From positions 59,163,453-59,227,452 of the forward strand of contig CM060198.1 of NCBI GenBank assembly GCA_030549335.1: a DNA stretch of 64,000 bases. The letters are read 5' to 3'. The DNA is from Pontederia crassipes (Eukaryota > Streptophyta > Magnoliopsida > Commelinales > Pontederiaceae). The notes beneath the pieces are model-generated. The model searched no databases. It was not told where the DNA came from and worked only from the letters and a program-made list of their open reading frames with translations. Both the position numbers and the translations under genes were made by a program. How positions within the stretch are numbered: position 1 is the first letter of the stretch; each line of letters opens with the position of its first letter. Positions 9,816 through 22,903 of the stretch are shown piece by piece.

Positions 9816-12800
9816 GTTGTGCAACACACTTTGATGTTCAATTCGATTCACAAATGATGCTTGCGTAACCAAGTCACTTATGAGTTGAATTGATTAGCAA
9901 TTAGGTTCCTAACATTCCAAGTTCACGTCTAAGCATACAAAATCTCTTCTCACTTAAGGGTTTCGTGAATATATTCGCAAGTTGAATTTCGGTGGACACA
10001 TGTTCAATAGCAATGTCCTTGAGCGTCACATGTTCTCTAATGAAATGATAGCGCAAATTAATATGTTTGGTTCTAGAATGTTGGATTGGATTTTTAGTCA
10101 TTTCTATTGCACTTGTGTTATCGCACTTCATGGGTACACTTGAACAACTTATACCATAATCAAATAGTTATTGTTTTACCCATAATATTTGTGCAAAATA
10201 ACTACCGGCTGCAATATATTCGGCATCAGCGGTAGAGAGTGCGATGGAGTTTTGCTTTTTGCTAGTCCAAAAGATGAGATAGCTACCAAGAAAGCAACAC
10301 ATCCCACTAGTGCTTTTCCTATCAACTTTACATCCGGCAAAATCCACATTGATATATGCATGTAAATCAAAAGATGAGTTCCTATCATACCAAATGCCTA
10401 GATTATAAGTATGCTTCAAATAACGTAATATTCTTTTAACAATAACTAAGTGAGATTCTTTAGGTGCCGATTGAAATCTTGCACACAAGCATACACTAAA
10501 CATTATATCCGGCCTAGATGTCGTCAAATAAAGTAAACTACCAATCATACCTCTATACTTCTTTTGATCAATAGATTTACCTTTCTCGTCTTTATCTAAC
10601 TTTGTTGTAGTGCTCATGGGAGTTGAACTTGGTTTACATTCATTCATTCCAAACCTTTTTAACAACTCCCTTGTATACTTCTCTTGATTAAAAAATATTT
10701 CATCTTTGTTTTGCTTGACTTGTAATCCTAAAAAGAATGTGAGCTCACCTACAAGACTCATTTCAAATTCTTTTTGCATAAGAGATTCAAACTCTTTGCA
10801 CAAGCTTTCATTAATAGCACCATAAACAATATCATCAACATAAATATGAACTATTAAAATATCATCTTCTAAATGTTTCAAAAATAATGTGGTATCAACT
10901 TTTCCTTTTTGAAAACCATTTTCAATAAAAAAAGTACTCAATCTTTCATACCATGCTCTAGGAGCTTGTTTAAGTCCATAAAGGGCTTTAGAAAATTTAA
11001 ATACATGATTAGAAAAATCTGGATTTTCAAACTCTTGAGATTGCTCAACATAGACTTCCTCATTTATAAATCCATTTAGAAATGCCGATTTTACATCCAT
11101 TTAAAAAAGTTTAAATCCTTTAAAACAAGCAAAAGCTAAAAGCATTCTAATAGCCTCAAGTCTAGCAACGGGAGCAAAAATTTCTTCAAAATCAAATACT
11201 TCTACTTGTGAATAGCCTTTTGCCACAAGTCTTGCCTTATTTCTTATTATGATGTCATTTTCATCTAGCTTATTTCTAAACACCCATTTTGTACCAATAA
11301 TTGGATAGTCTTTTGTTCTTTCTACTACTTTCCAAACTTGATTCCTTTCAAAACTATTTAATTCTTCATGCATAGCATTTATCCAATTTGAATCATTCAA
11401 TGCCTCATCAATGTTATTAGGTTCAAATTGAGCAAGAAATGCCGAAAAAGCACATAAATTTTTCAAGGAATTTCTAGTTCTTATACCTTCATTTATGTTA
11501 CCTATAACTTGATCCAATGGATGTGACGATGCATGTTTCCAATTCCTTGGAATGATTTGATTATCCTCCACTTGTGGTTCTTCCATTTGTTCCACATTTG
11601 AGTTATCCATTCCATTTTCTTCTAATTATTTATTTTGGATTTGTATGTCTTCAAGATGTCGTTCCACTTCAATTATTTCTTCCTCATCATTATTCACTTG
11701 CTTGCTCATCAAAAAAATCATTAGTTTCATTAAATTTAACATTAATAGATTCTTCAACAACTAATGTTCTTTTGTTATATACTCTATATGCTTTACTAGT
11801 GCTAGAATATCCAAGAAATACACCATCATCACATTTTGCATCAAATTTGTCTAATTTATTTTTAATAATCAAGATATAACATTTACAACCAAACACCTTG
11901 AAATATGAAATATTTGGTCTTTTTCCATATAAGATTTCAAAACATGTTTTCTTTTCAAGGGGTCTAAGTGAGACTCTATTTAAAATATAACATGATGTGT
12001 TTACGGCTTCCGCTCAAAAATACTTGGGTAAATTACTTTCATTTAAAATTATCCTAGCCATTTCTTGAATAGTTCTATTTTTTTCTTTCTACTACTCCAT
12101 TTTGTTGATGTGTTCTAGGTGTGGAGAAATTATGTGTAATTCCATTTTCTTCACAAAACAATTCAAATTTGTAGTTTTCAAATTCACCTCCATGATCACT
12201 TCTAATTTTTGCAATTCTCAACTCAAGTTCATTTTGTACCTTTTTTTGCAAATTTAGAAAACATGGTTATGATTTCATCTTTACTTGTAAGAAAAATAGT
12301 CCAAGTAAAATGAGAGAAGTGATCAACAATTACAAACACATATTTCTTTCCACCTAAACTTATAACATCAATAGGTCCAAATAAGTCAAGATGTAAAAGT
12401 TCTAAGGATCTATGTGTACTAATAACATTCTTTAATTTGAAAGAGCTTTTGATTTGTTTACCTTTAAGATATGAATCACAAACATTATTTTTCTCAAATT
12501 TAATTTTAGGTAAACCTCTAACTAATTCATGACATGAAAGTTTGTTTAACAACTTAAAGTTTACATGTCCTAATCTTCTATGCCAAAGATTTATATCATC
12601 ATGCATAACACTAAAATATTTTTCACTTTTCCAATTTTCAAAGTCAATTTTGCATACATTGTTATATCTAAAACCCATATGTATAACTTTCTTGTTCTCA
12701 TTTAAAATCAAACATTTGTCCTTTTCGAAATTCACTAAGTAGTTCTTATCACACAATTGACTTATACTAATTAAGTTATGTTTTAAATTCTCAACTAGCC

Positions 12801-14720
12801 ACACATTTTCTAAATATATTTTGTCATTCTTACCAACATTACCTATGCCAATTACTCTACCTTTGCTATTATCTCCAAAGGTGACTCTTCTTCCATTTTT
12901 CTTTTTCAATGTAATAAAGTTTGAGGGATCACCCGTCATATGCCTTGAGCATCCACTACCCAAATACCATTTGCTTTCAATTTCCTTTGGAGCTCCCTAC
13001 AAGAAAGACATTAAGATTCTCATCTTTTTGGTACCCAAACTTACTTGAATCCAACTTGATTAGTGATGATCCTTTTAGGAACCCAAATGTTCTTCATACC
13101 ACTATTTAATTCCATTCTAACTTTGCATTCATAAGAGTAATGTCCTTGATAACTACAATGAAAATAAGTAATATATGATTTTCGTATGAAGATTTTGTGA
13201 TGCTTTAACAAATATAATCCTTTTATCCTTCTTAATATCAAATGAGCTAAAATCAAGTCCTTTTTTGTTGAAAGGTCTTCTTTGTATTGGTAGCATTGCA
13301 TCTAGCATTTTTCCACCATTTATAAATTTTTCAAGCTTACCTTTTAAAATAATACTCTTATTTTTCAAAGTTTCAACACTACATGTTTGTTTTTCATAAG
13401 ATAATTTCAAAGTATTATTTTCCATTTTTAAAGCTTCAATCATTAATTCTAAACTAGAGTTTTCATCATCTAGTAAATTGTAATTTTCACAAACTTTAAA
13501 ATCATGCTCATTTTTCAATTTTTCAAATTCTATTTTTAAACCATCATGTTTCTTTTTAAGACTTCTATATTTATCTATAAGAATTCTAAACTCATCATGC
13601 ATATCAAAAGATTCATTATCACTAGATTCGGATGAGTTAGATGATACCTCATAGCTATTTCCCATTAGACATAGGTGGACTTCTTCATCATCACTTGAGG
13701 AGGTATTTGAGTCATCTTCATCTTCACTTTCATCCCAAGTAGCTTGAAGAGCTTTTTTTCTTCTTCTTCAAATTTTCTCCTTCCTTTTCCTTCTTAGCTA
13801 GATTTGGATATTCATTCTTATAATGTCCAACCTTTTTGCATTCAAAACAAGTCACTTGATTTTTACTCGATGATCTCCTTTTTGAAAAGCCACCTTTTTT
13901 CTTTTGCTGGACAAATTTAAGATATTTGACAAGCTTTTTAGCATACAAGGCTAGCTTCTTCTCATCTACATCTTCATCTTCTTCACTTGTTTCACTTTCA
14001 TCCATCTTTGCCTTCAACGCCAAGGTCTTCTTTTTGAAAATACTTGTTTCTTCATCTTCCTTGACTCCAATCTCATAAGTCAACAGTGATTCTATGTGAT
14101 CATCAAAATCTAACTTGTTTAAGTTCTTCTCTTCAATCACGGCTCATTTTGTATGCCACTTGGAGGAGAGGGACTTGAGAAATTTCTTCACTTTTTGAGA
14201 GTTAGTCCGTGGCTCGCCCAAAGAGGCTAAGCCATTCATAATATCATTAAAACGCACAATCATTTCATTTATAGACTCATTTTCATGCATCTTAAAAGAG
14301 TCATATTGATGATTCAAAATATTAAGTCTAGACTCCTTAACCTTATCTGTACATTCATGTGTAATGATAAGTTTCCTCCAAATCTCATAAGCACTTTGAC
14401 AATTTGAAACACGATTAAATTTCGTTGCATCTAAAGCACAAAAAAGATGATTTTTTACTTTCCAATCTAATTTCACAAATAATTTTTCACCTTCGTTATA
14501 TTTTAAAGGTGACCTTTCATGCAAATCAAAACCATTTTCAATTATATCCCAAATATCAATATCAATAGAGCATACGTAAGCTTGCATTCTAATTTTCCAA
14601 TAGGCAAAATTTGAAGCATTAAAAAGTGGAGGGCGATTTGTGGATTGGCCTTCACCCAAGGTAAAATCATTTGATGCCATAGCTCAAAAGATGTTTAAAT
14701 ATTTAAAACAAAAGCAACAA

Positions 14721-14733
14721 GGCTCTGATACCA
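14721..14733 (-). other. Primer-binding site of the Sirevirus-like element
   Basis: Minus strand TGGTATCAGAGCC, complementary to the 3' end of initiator-methionine tRNA, two bases inside the 5' LTR. Confidence 0.9.
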
Positions 14734-14735
14734 AT

Positions 14736-16017
14736 TGTAGGATCGAAGCACCAAAAGGAGGAGGGGGTGAATTGGTATATAAAATTTAAAATCGAAAAAG
14801 ACGTAGGAGTAAATTTAGAGCGAATGCGATCACAAACAAGTAAATGATAGGTAATAAAAGCACAAGAGAAGCAAGAGAAGTAAGAGAAGAGAAAGACACG
14901 ATATGTTGACGAGATTCGGCCCAACTCCTTGGCCTACGTCTCCGCTTCGACTTCTTAACATTGAGACCGTCGGAGATTCACTAGCCTTCTCTTTTCTTAT
15001 AGGGAGAGAATAACCCTTTCTACACCACAATTCATTTTTCTTTGCTCAAGAGGTAAGGCACACCTCTTCTTATAAGGAACTCTAAAAAACTATCTAAATA
15101 AGAATTCCCTCCAAGGCTCTTCTTCTTACAAATAATATTCTCACTAAGAAACTAGAAGAGGGAAGGGATGATTTGCAACTTTGGCTCAAGAAAAATGCTT
15201 TGGATTTGAAGGGAGCTCTAAAGTGATTTGCCTTGCTTGAATGATATTCCTTCAATTTTTTGGATCCCTTTTATAAGCTTCTCTTGAAAATTTGGCCGTT
15301 ATAGCAACTCAAAATGATTGTGCTGTCAGCTCTGAAACAATCGACCGTTTCAATATCGGTCGTCCGTTTTGCACAGTTACTAGCCGTTATCCATTTTATC
15401 GTATCTTCAGCGGTCGCCCATTACAGAATCGGTCATCCGTTAAATAAAAAAATATATCTGTTATTTTATCTTTTCTGTGCAGTTTACCATTGACAGTAAG
15501 CCGTAAAAGAATTATAGTCATTCTTGCTTCCATAACGGTCGCCCGAAAGTGAATCGGTCGACCGATATTGAAGTGCATTCCATTATGTGATTAGTGGTCG
15601 ATCCAATCTTCTATTTCGATCATCCATTCTCTTCATAACGGTCGACCGCTATAAGATCAGTCGCCCATTTTTATAGGTTGATCCTTTCTGTGATTAGTGG
15701 ACGTTCCATCTTCAATTTCGGTCGTCCACTATCTTCAATAATGATCGACCGGTTATAAATCGGTCGTCCATTTTTTTGCGGTTGTTCCATTGTGTCATTA
15801 GCGAACGCTCTATCATTGATTTCGATCGTCCATTATCTGTCACAACGGCCGACCGTTATAGTATCGGTCGTCCATTTTTACTGCAAACAAAAACTTCAGC
15901 TATTTTTTTTCAAAAAAATGTTAAACATGTTCACACTATCACTTTAAGCATAATTAGTACATCATCTTTCTTGTTTGCTATCATCAAAATACATGAAATA
16001 TGGTCTTGAGACCAACA
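14736..16017 (-). repeat. 5' LTR of the Sirevirus-like element
   Basis: Partner of 6035-7307 with the same TG...CA ends, bordered by the primer-binding site and, on the outside, by ATTTT. Motif series CGGTCGACCG / CGGTCGTCCG at 15340-15870. Confidence 0.92.
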
Positions 16018-16022
16018 ATTTT

Positions 16023-17075
16023 AAGTGCATTATAAATCAAGATTCATAAGTAAAATGATTATTCTTATTTCTAAGAATAATATATTTCATGTCATTTGTT
16101 TTAACTAATCATAATAAAATACTTTGGTAATCAACAAGTTGTTTAAATAAATGGTCACTCCAGTAAAAACATATTATAAACACATAAATGATAAAAAGCA
16201 TATCAAATTATATAAAAATCATCCATATAATAAATTTCTAAATTTCATCCAACCTACCATTTAAGATCAATCTAGCAGCTCAAAACCATTGGTAGCGTAC
16301 CCCCATTATATCCTTAATCTACAGACACCAATCAAGTTCTAATTTCCAAACAAAATAATAATTGGACCACTATTGGATTAATTTCTAGTAATCTTTTTTT
16401 AAAACCAAATGTGATTAATCCGTCTCTAAAATAAGTTATTGTTGTAATGAAATCACAAAAATTACTATAAATATATTCAAACATACTATAACGTATTTGT
16501 TACAGGACAGGACAATTGAGCGAGGCCGAAGTTACATACCGGGCCGGCTCAAGGTCTTCGGAGGCTTAAAGCGAAAAATTAATATGAATATAAAATATTT
16601 ATTTAAATTTTATTTTCTAAATTTTTAAAGTATATTACCAGTAATTGAATTTCATAATCAATCTTTGGACAATAATATATATTAAGAATGCTAGAAAAAA
16701 ATAGCAATAAAATTGCAATATGTAATATGAATAGTTATTACTTTTTTTCTAGATTCAACAAATAAGGAATCAATTAGGAGAAAGAAAATGAGATTCGATA
16801 CAAAATTAGTTTGAATATTGTTGATCACAAAAACCATTTGAACTAGTTAGATTTAAAAGTACGAGTGGTCAAAGGTGAGGAAAATAAGATTGATAAAAAG
16901 TGCCTAATTTATTATTAATAATTTAATATTATTAGATATTAGGAGAAGCAACTGCTTAATTTGCTTTATGCTTGAGCCAGCTCTGGTTACATACTAATTA
17001 ATACATGTTGCCTTTTTTCCTTGAATTAAATAGACATTAGACAGGAACTCCTTACTAAGGAATTACGTCATGGTG
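16023..17075. other. Intergenic sequence around an hAT MITE
   Basis: No gene seen. It holds AT-rich DNA, the MITE at 16539-16985, and then the left flank of the MULE. Confidence 0.5.
16539..16985. mobile_element. hAT-type MITE (447 bp)
   Basis: 15-bp imperfect terminal inverted repeats (left CCGGGCCGGCTCAAG, right read inward CAGAGCTGGCTCAAG; three mismatches) flanked by a perfect 8-bp target duplication GTTACATA (16531-16538, 16986-16993). The 8-bp duplication and C(A)G-start ends point to hAT. The interior is AT-rich and non-coding. Confidence 0.82.
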
Positions 17076-17084
17076 ACGAGATGC

Positions 17085-17303
17085 GAGTAATTTTCCTCAA
17101 TCGTCCTCTAACTTTGTCTTATTCCCATTTTTGGTCCCTCAACTTTAGTTTGTAGCCAATACGACCCTTAAATTTGTAACGATTTTATCCATGGTCGCTT
17201 TTACTCGAGACAACCGGTCTTTTGATTTTATGACCACGTGGATTATAACATTTAATAAAAAAATTAAAAGAAATAGCCAAATGGCATGTCCACGTGGCTG
17301 AAA
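17085..17303 (+). repeat. MULE left terminal inverted repeat
   Basis: Pairs with 23883-24069. Contains GTCCACGTGG and CCACGTGGATT E-box/G-box-like palindromes; in MuDR the terminal repeats carry the promoters of both genes, so these may be promoter elements here (inference). Confidence 0.85.
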
Positions 17304-20300
17304 CACACACAAGAAAGACTTAAAAGTGGCCACCTCCCACAAAATTGTCGTGCTGCTAAAACAAAGGAAGGGGATTATGCCCTAGGTTGATTGCCAAACC
17401 ATTCCTCCATCTACCATTGCCAATCTTTTTTCCTCTGCCCTCTACGGATCTCCTTCCTCCATCGTTGTATTTGCTTCTCCGGTAAGCTTTTGATAGATTT
17501 ATTGAAGGATTATATTTTTATGAACTTCTCAAATGTTCATGTTTTTTTCTTTAGTGAGTTATTTTTTTTTAGTTTTTACATTGTTAACAGTTTTCATTTT
17601 GGGTTATTAAAATTTGATTTTATTTTCACTGCCGCATCATTTAGTTTAAAGTCTTCCTCTGCTGGTTGCCTATAAGTCACTGCCAGTGTTGAATCTTCCT
17701 TGGCGGCTCTAAAGTTATCTGTTACATATAATAAAAAGTAACATTATTTCTAACATCCTTTCTACTGCTCCTTATATTCTTGTTCTCAAAGTGATGAATT
17801 ATTTGGACTAGTGCAGTAGTCCATTGTACACATGTTTTTAAATGTTGACCTTTTGAAGTCATGTGCCGAATTTGTTGAATGTTTTTTTAATGTGACTACA
17901 CGGTTATGTTGGCCATTTAAGTAACATGTTGGACCACATGAATGTGCCACATGTATAATAGTGATACATATAGATGTTGATGTCATTTTTCTTCAATAGA
18001 AAGATGTGGTCCCTCATATTTTATTTTATTGCATGAATGTGTTTATTATTTTATTTGTGGTCCCACATGAACTTAAATATCTTTTACTTTTACATGATCC
18101 CCATGTGAATATCTTTTCTTCATTTTTTACTTTAATTACTGGTAGTTGATATCTTGATTTGTTAATTTACCATTTATGAAAATTGAATGGACTTATATTT
18201 TAATGTAGTGAATTACTTCAAAATAAACATTCATTTTAATGATCTCAAAGGCTAGTATGGCTGTCACAATGGATACTTCTCTTATAATTGGTTGGAACAT
18301 GAGGATGATTGGCAAACAGGACTACGAAAACTTAGTAATGATTCAGATGTACTAGATATGTGCAAAATTGGTTCAAAGCATGGTGAAGTTGACTTGTATT
18401 TATGCCATGTGAATGAAACAAATGATAATAATGTAGTTTACTCGCTAATTGATGCACTGAACATCCTAATAGCTCGATAGTAGGACAAAAAACTCCCATG
18501 AGTAGCCAATTTGATAAGCAACCACATGTTGAATTTGAGCCACATCTAACACAACAAGAAGATGGATTTGAATATTTTGAAGATCTAGACTATGGTATAG
18601 CTGATGGAGAGGAAGGGTTGAACACAAGAGAGAAAGAACAAGAACTTGCAATAGAAAAAAATGGCAGCATGGTACAAAGCACAACAGGAAGCAAAGACAA
18701 ACTCCATGAAAGTAGGAATATGGGATGACACTAATTTAATAGTTGCAGTAGCAGAGGGAGAAAGATACTATGGATCTGATTTTGATAAATTATTCTGATA
18801 AATTATATACAACATCAGGAATCGATTCTAATGATGCTGTCAAGAAGCCTAGATATAGATCCTTCAATATTGAACTATATATAGATAATTCAGATTTTAA
18901 ACTTGGTATGAAATTCAGCAACAAACAAGAATTTATGGCAGCATGTAGGGAATATAGTATCACAAGCAGATTTCCAATTATTTTTGTCAAGAATGATAAA
19001 AGAAGAGTGGTTGCAAAATGTGAAGGATGTGATTGGAGAATGACTGCATCTCCCTTTGATTTCAAGGATCCAAAAAATACCACATGACAGGTTAAGAGAT
19101 TGTAGCCTACCCATGCATGCCCTAAAGTTTTTAAGAACAAATATTTGCATGTCAAATGGTTGGCCCAAAAGTATGAAGACATGTTTAGAAGTGCTCCAAC
19201 ATGAGAAATACAAGGATTTATTGATCTAGTGAAAAGAGACTTGTGTTACACAATTAGTAGAATGAAAGCATGGAGGGCCAAGCAAATAGCTCTAGCAAAA
19301 ATACATGGTGATGCTGTTGATCAATTTAGAATGTTGTATAAATATTGGAACGAATTATTGAGATCCAATTCAGGTAGCATTGTAACATGTTATTGGGAAA
19401 ATGAACAATGGAAAGAAATATATATTTGCATTAAGGCCGTGAGCGATGCATTCAAGAGTGGTTGTAGACCACTTATTTGTCTTGATGGATGTTTCTTGAA
19501 AGGACCTTATGGGGTTAGGTATTGTGAGCTAGCATAGATCCTAATTATTGCATTTTTTCTATTGCTTATGCTGTGGTACAAGACAGAGAGTGTACATCAA
19601 CTTGGACTTGGTGTAAAAAAAAGGAGATGAAGAAGCAGAAAGGATTTTTGTGTCCCAAAATAGTAAAGAAGTTTGAAAAAATTAAAGAATGGTCAATGAT
19701 GTGGAAACCTATCTTTTCTGTTGGCCCAAGAGTGCAAGTTCATGGATATGGTACACAATACACTACAAGAAAAATGCGGATTACCGTCGGTAATCAGCCC
19801 GAAAATCGTCGGTAACGCAATTACCGACGGTTTTTCAGTCGGAATCGATCCGTCCGAAAAACGCTCGTCGCAAACGGATTTGCGACGGTTGAAAAAAATT
19901 CGTCGAAAATATCGACGGTTCTGGCTGTCGGAACAGTCCTCGACGGTTCGACCCGTCGAAATTTTCCGACGGTTGCAACCGCCGAAAAAGTCCCCGACGG
20001 TTCGAATCGTCGATATTTTTGACGGTTGCAACCACCGGCAAAGGCCGGCGGTCCGAGCCGTCGATATTTCCGACGGTTGCAACCGCCGGAAAAGTCCCCG
20101 GCGGTTCGAACCGTCGATATTTCTGACGGTTCCAACCGCCGGAAAAGGCCGGCGATCCGAGCCGTCGAAATTTCCGACGGTTCCAACCGCCGGAGAAGGC
20201 CGACGGTCCGAGCCGTCGCAACTTTTCGACGGTCCCCACTGTCGAAACTTTAGACGGTTGTCGCAACCGTCGATCTTTTGACGGTCGCGACCGTCGCAAA

Positions 20301-20319
20301 TAATTTTTTAAATATAAAA

Positions 20320-20640
20320 AAATTAGCGGCCGGATCCGGCCACTGGAGGCCGGATCCGAACGGCCACGGCCGGATCCGACCGACAGCAAAGAGAGAGAGA
20401 GATGCCGGCGCGGAGCGGGAGAGAGAGATACGCCGGCGCGGGAGAGGGTCGCCGGTGCAGGAGAGGGTCGCCGGCGTCCGGCGTGGGAGGGTCGCCGGCG
20501 TCCGGCGCGCAGGAGAGGCCGATCTCGCGGCGTAACTGGCGTCCGTGCTCGCGGCCAGGAGAGGGAGAGAGGAGAGGAGGGAGAGAGAGAGGAGTGGAGC
20601 GAGGAGGGAGAGAGAAGAGGGAGGAGGGAAAATATATAAA
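20320..20640. repeat. GC-rich and GA-rich core of the non-autonomous CACTA
   Basis: 20330-20385 carries three GGCCGGATCCG-type units; 20390-20640 is a purine-rich tract of GAGAGA and CGCCGGCGTCCGGCG units. Open frames here are repeat-driven and unlikely to be genes. Confidence 0.6.
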
Positions 20641-20904
20641 GGAAAAAAAGTGGAAAGAAAGCGGGAAAAAGGGAAAAAAAAAGCGGGATAACGAAATTTT
20701 AATTACCGACGGTTTCGACTGTCGAAAATATAAATAATAAATAATTTTATTTTATTTAGTTATATATAATATTTATTTTTTATTTTACCGACGGTTTGAA
20801 CCGGCGGTAATCTTTACCGACGGTCAAAACCGTCGGTAATTGCGACGGTTTGGATATCCGTCGGAATTTCGACGGATTTACCGATGGTTACGACCTTCGG
20901 AAAT

Positions 20905-21430
20905 TACGACGGATTTTGCAACGGATGGATATCCGTCGAAAATATCGACGTTCCTAACCGTCGAAAAATTAAATAATAATATAACAAATTATATATTTAA
21001 TTTTTTTATTTTCGACGGTCACAACCGTCGGAAAATCCGTCGAAAAAAATTAATAATATTATTAAAAATATATAATTTATTTTTTTTATTTCCGACGGTG
21101 GTAACCGTCGGAAATTGCGACGGATGGATATCCGTCGAAAATGTTGACGTTCCTAATCGTCGAAAAATTTAACAATAATATAATAAATTATATAATAAAT
21201 TTTTTAATTTCTGACGGTCGTGACCGTCAAAAAATCCGTCGAAAAAATTTAATAATAATATTAAAAATATATAATTTAATTTTTTTATTTCCGACGATCG
21301 TAACCGTCAGAAAAGTCATCGGAAATTACGACGGATGGATATTCGTCGAAAATATTGACGTTCCTAATCGTCGAAAAATTAAATAATAATATAAATTATT
21401 TCCGACGGTTATAACCGTCGAAAAATCCGT
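20905..21430. repeat. Tandem repeat of about 200 bp, 2.5 copies
   Basis: Units begin with CGGATGGATATCCGTCGAAA (about 20922, 21120, 21332) and contain CGACGTTCCTAA, an AT-rich stretch and GACGGT...ACCGTC. Copies differ by point changes. They multiply the subterminal motif inside the element. Confidence 0.75.
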
Positions 21431-22354
21431 CGGAAACGGAACCGTCGAAAAATCCGTCGCAAATAGCGACGGATTTAGAACCGTCGAAAATTATCCGTCG
21501 GAAAATCGTGATTTTCTTGTAGTGATACATGGTCGATATGGTAATAAGAACTTGTTCATGTAGGAGGTGATAGCTAACCAGTATTCCTTGTGTTCACGCT
21601 ATTGTGTGCATTCGTGCGAACAATGAGGAACCAGAAAAATACGTCGACAAGGGTTATTGGATCGAGACTTATATGAAGGTGTATGACCATGTCATACAGG
21701 TCAAGTCCGCATGACCCTTATGGGCTGGGCCACACATGTGGTACAATAAATGATTGGCTAGCATTGAATAAGAATAAGCAAGTTTGAGAAAATGTATGGA
21801 AAAGATCAATGGGAAGATGTAGAAGAACCAACACCTATCATTCCACCACCCATGCAATCAAGAAAAAGAGGAAAGAGACAAATAGCGAGACGAAAGGAAG
21901 CCGAGGAACTTGAGAACAATGTCACTAGTAGAGGAACAAGATTATCAAAGAAAGATAGAGTGCAGATGAGATGCAGTGAACGTGGAAATATAGGACATAA
22001 TAAGCGGCATCACGTAATTCTATGAAGTTAATTATTTTCTCTTTTATGTTGTATTTACTTATATATCTTGTTATTTTTTTACCATTTACAGAAAAAAAAC
22101 ATCCTAAGATCATGAAAGAGGACATGCTTCTTTAGTTATAGAAACATTCCAAGATATAGCTTTTGTGTATATATACTTGAACTTGATATTTGCAAAGTTA
22201 TGTTCATTTGTCCTCCCAAAAAAAGTTATGTTCATTTGTTCTTTTTCTCTTTGTTGCATTTTCATTTCATACGAATCACTTACAAATTTTCTCTTTCAGG
22301 AATTTTGGATTTTTTGATGAAAGACAACAACAAATGGAATGCTTTAACTGCTAA

Positions 22355-22575
22355 GAATGTTATAGCTCATTTTGGCTCAGTATGAACAGATGGATGCTAT
22401 TTATATATGTACTCATAATGGATGTTATAGCTTAATATGTTGTATGGATGTCATAGTTCATTTTGGCTCAGCATGAACAAGGTATAGACAAAGTTGTATT
22501 TTATTTTGCTATGCACTCAGAATGGATGTTATAGCTTATGGATGCCATAGTTCATTTTGGCTCAATATGAACGAA
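22355..22575 (+). repeat. Short tandem repeat in the MULE interior
   Basis: ATAGTTCATTTTGGCTCA followed by ATGAAC occurs three times (near 22360, 22452, 22546), spaced about 92 bp, with 10-20% differences. It lies between the 3' ends of the two convergent MULE genes. Confidence 0.65.
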
Positions 22576-22903
22576 GGAATTAATAGATTTCTTTTATATG
22601 GATATTCCAGCTCATGTGATGTTATTAGATTGTGTGGAAATAAGAAGTTGCAAACTATTTTATTGTACTTCCATAATACCAATAATTTTTTGCTCTTGCA
22701 AGACGTGATATGATATACTATTTGCAAGCGTTTTGTTGGTGCCTCAAACATATACAAAAGATAAGAAGCACAATACCACATAAAAGCATAATAAGATACA
22801 AAATATCATCTTTCATTAAACCTAACAATTCTTCTATTGATCCAGATGACACAAGAGTATTAACATATTTAGCACAACACCATCTAATATTCTACTTGTC
22901 AAT

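Larger units (their letters stand above)
6035..16017 (-). mobile_element. Ty1/copia retrotransposon, Sirevirus-like, both LTRs present
   Basis: A fossil element of about 10 kb with two roughly 1.28-kb LTRs, the same five bases (ATTTT) on each side (6030-6034 and 16018-16022), a primer-binding site complementary to initiator-Met tRNA and polypurine tracts. Parts on the minus strand from right to left: gag with a zinc knuckle (about 13.7-14.7 kb), protease and integrase (about 11.7-13.0 kb), reverse transcriptase and RNase H (about 9.9-11.6 kb), then an extra 2.5-kb region with env-position ORFs (7.7-9.0 kb). Gene order, repeated polypurine tracts and the extra ORF suit the Sirevirus/Maximus lineage. 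Coding is broken, with roughly ten interruptions. By eye the LTRs differ by several percent, suggesting an insertion some millions of years old. It is inserted at the distal end of PR-1 module 1. Confidence 0.92.
19761..21524. mobile_element. Non-autonomous CACTA (En/Spm) element, 1764 bp
   Basis: Ends CACTACAAGAAAA and TTTTCTTGTAGTG, perfect 13-bp inverted repeats, with 3-bp target duplication ATA on both sides (19758-19760, 21525-21527). Subterminal regions are packed with direct and inverted ACCGTCG / CGACGGT motifs, typical of CACTA transposase-binding arrays. It encodes no recognisable transposase. The ends and subterminal motif match the 9.1-kb CACTA at 24497, a plausible source of transposase (inference). 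Confidence 0.93.
18200..22025 (+). pseudogene. Decayed MULE transposase (mudrA-like), split by a CACTA insertion
   Basis: Pieces in order: N-terminal acidic region (18.29-18.73 kb, DDWQTGLRKLSNDSDVLDM); MuDR-type DNA-binding domain (18.84-19.08 kb, LGMKFSNKQEFMAACREYSI and CEGCDWRMTAS); start of the MULE transposase domain (19.23-19.60 kb, CRPLICLDGCFLKGPYG and STWTWC); SWIM-like zinc-finger remnant (21.58-21.70 kb, SIPCVHAIVCIRANNEEPE); degenerate C-terminal zinc knuckle (about 21.97-22.02 kb). The frame has several stops (for example TGA at about 19085 and TAG near 19536) and much of the catalytic region between STWTWC and KIKEW is absent. The 1764-bp CACTA at 19761-21524 interrupts it. No active transposase can come from this copy. 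Confidence 0.85.

Noticed and set aside
19693-20737. Long frames on both strands of the small CACTA
   Set aside because: Built from subterminal CGACGGTT repeats and purine-rich sequence; no transposase or captured gene recognised.
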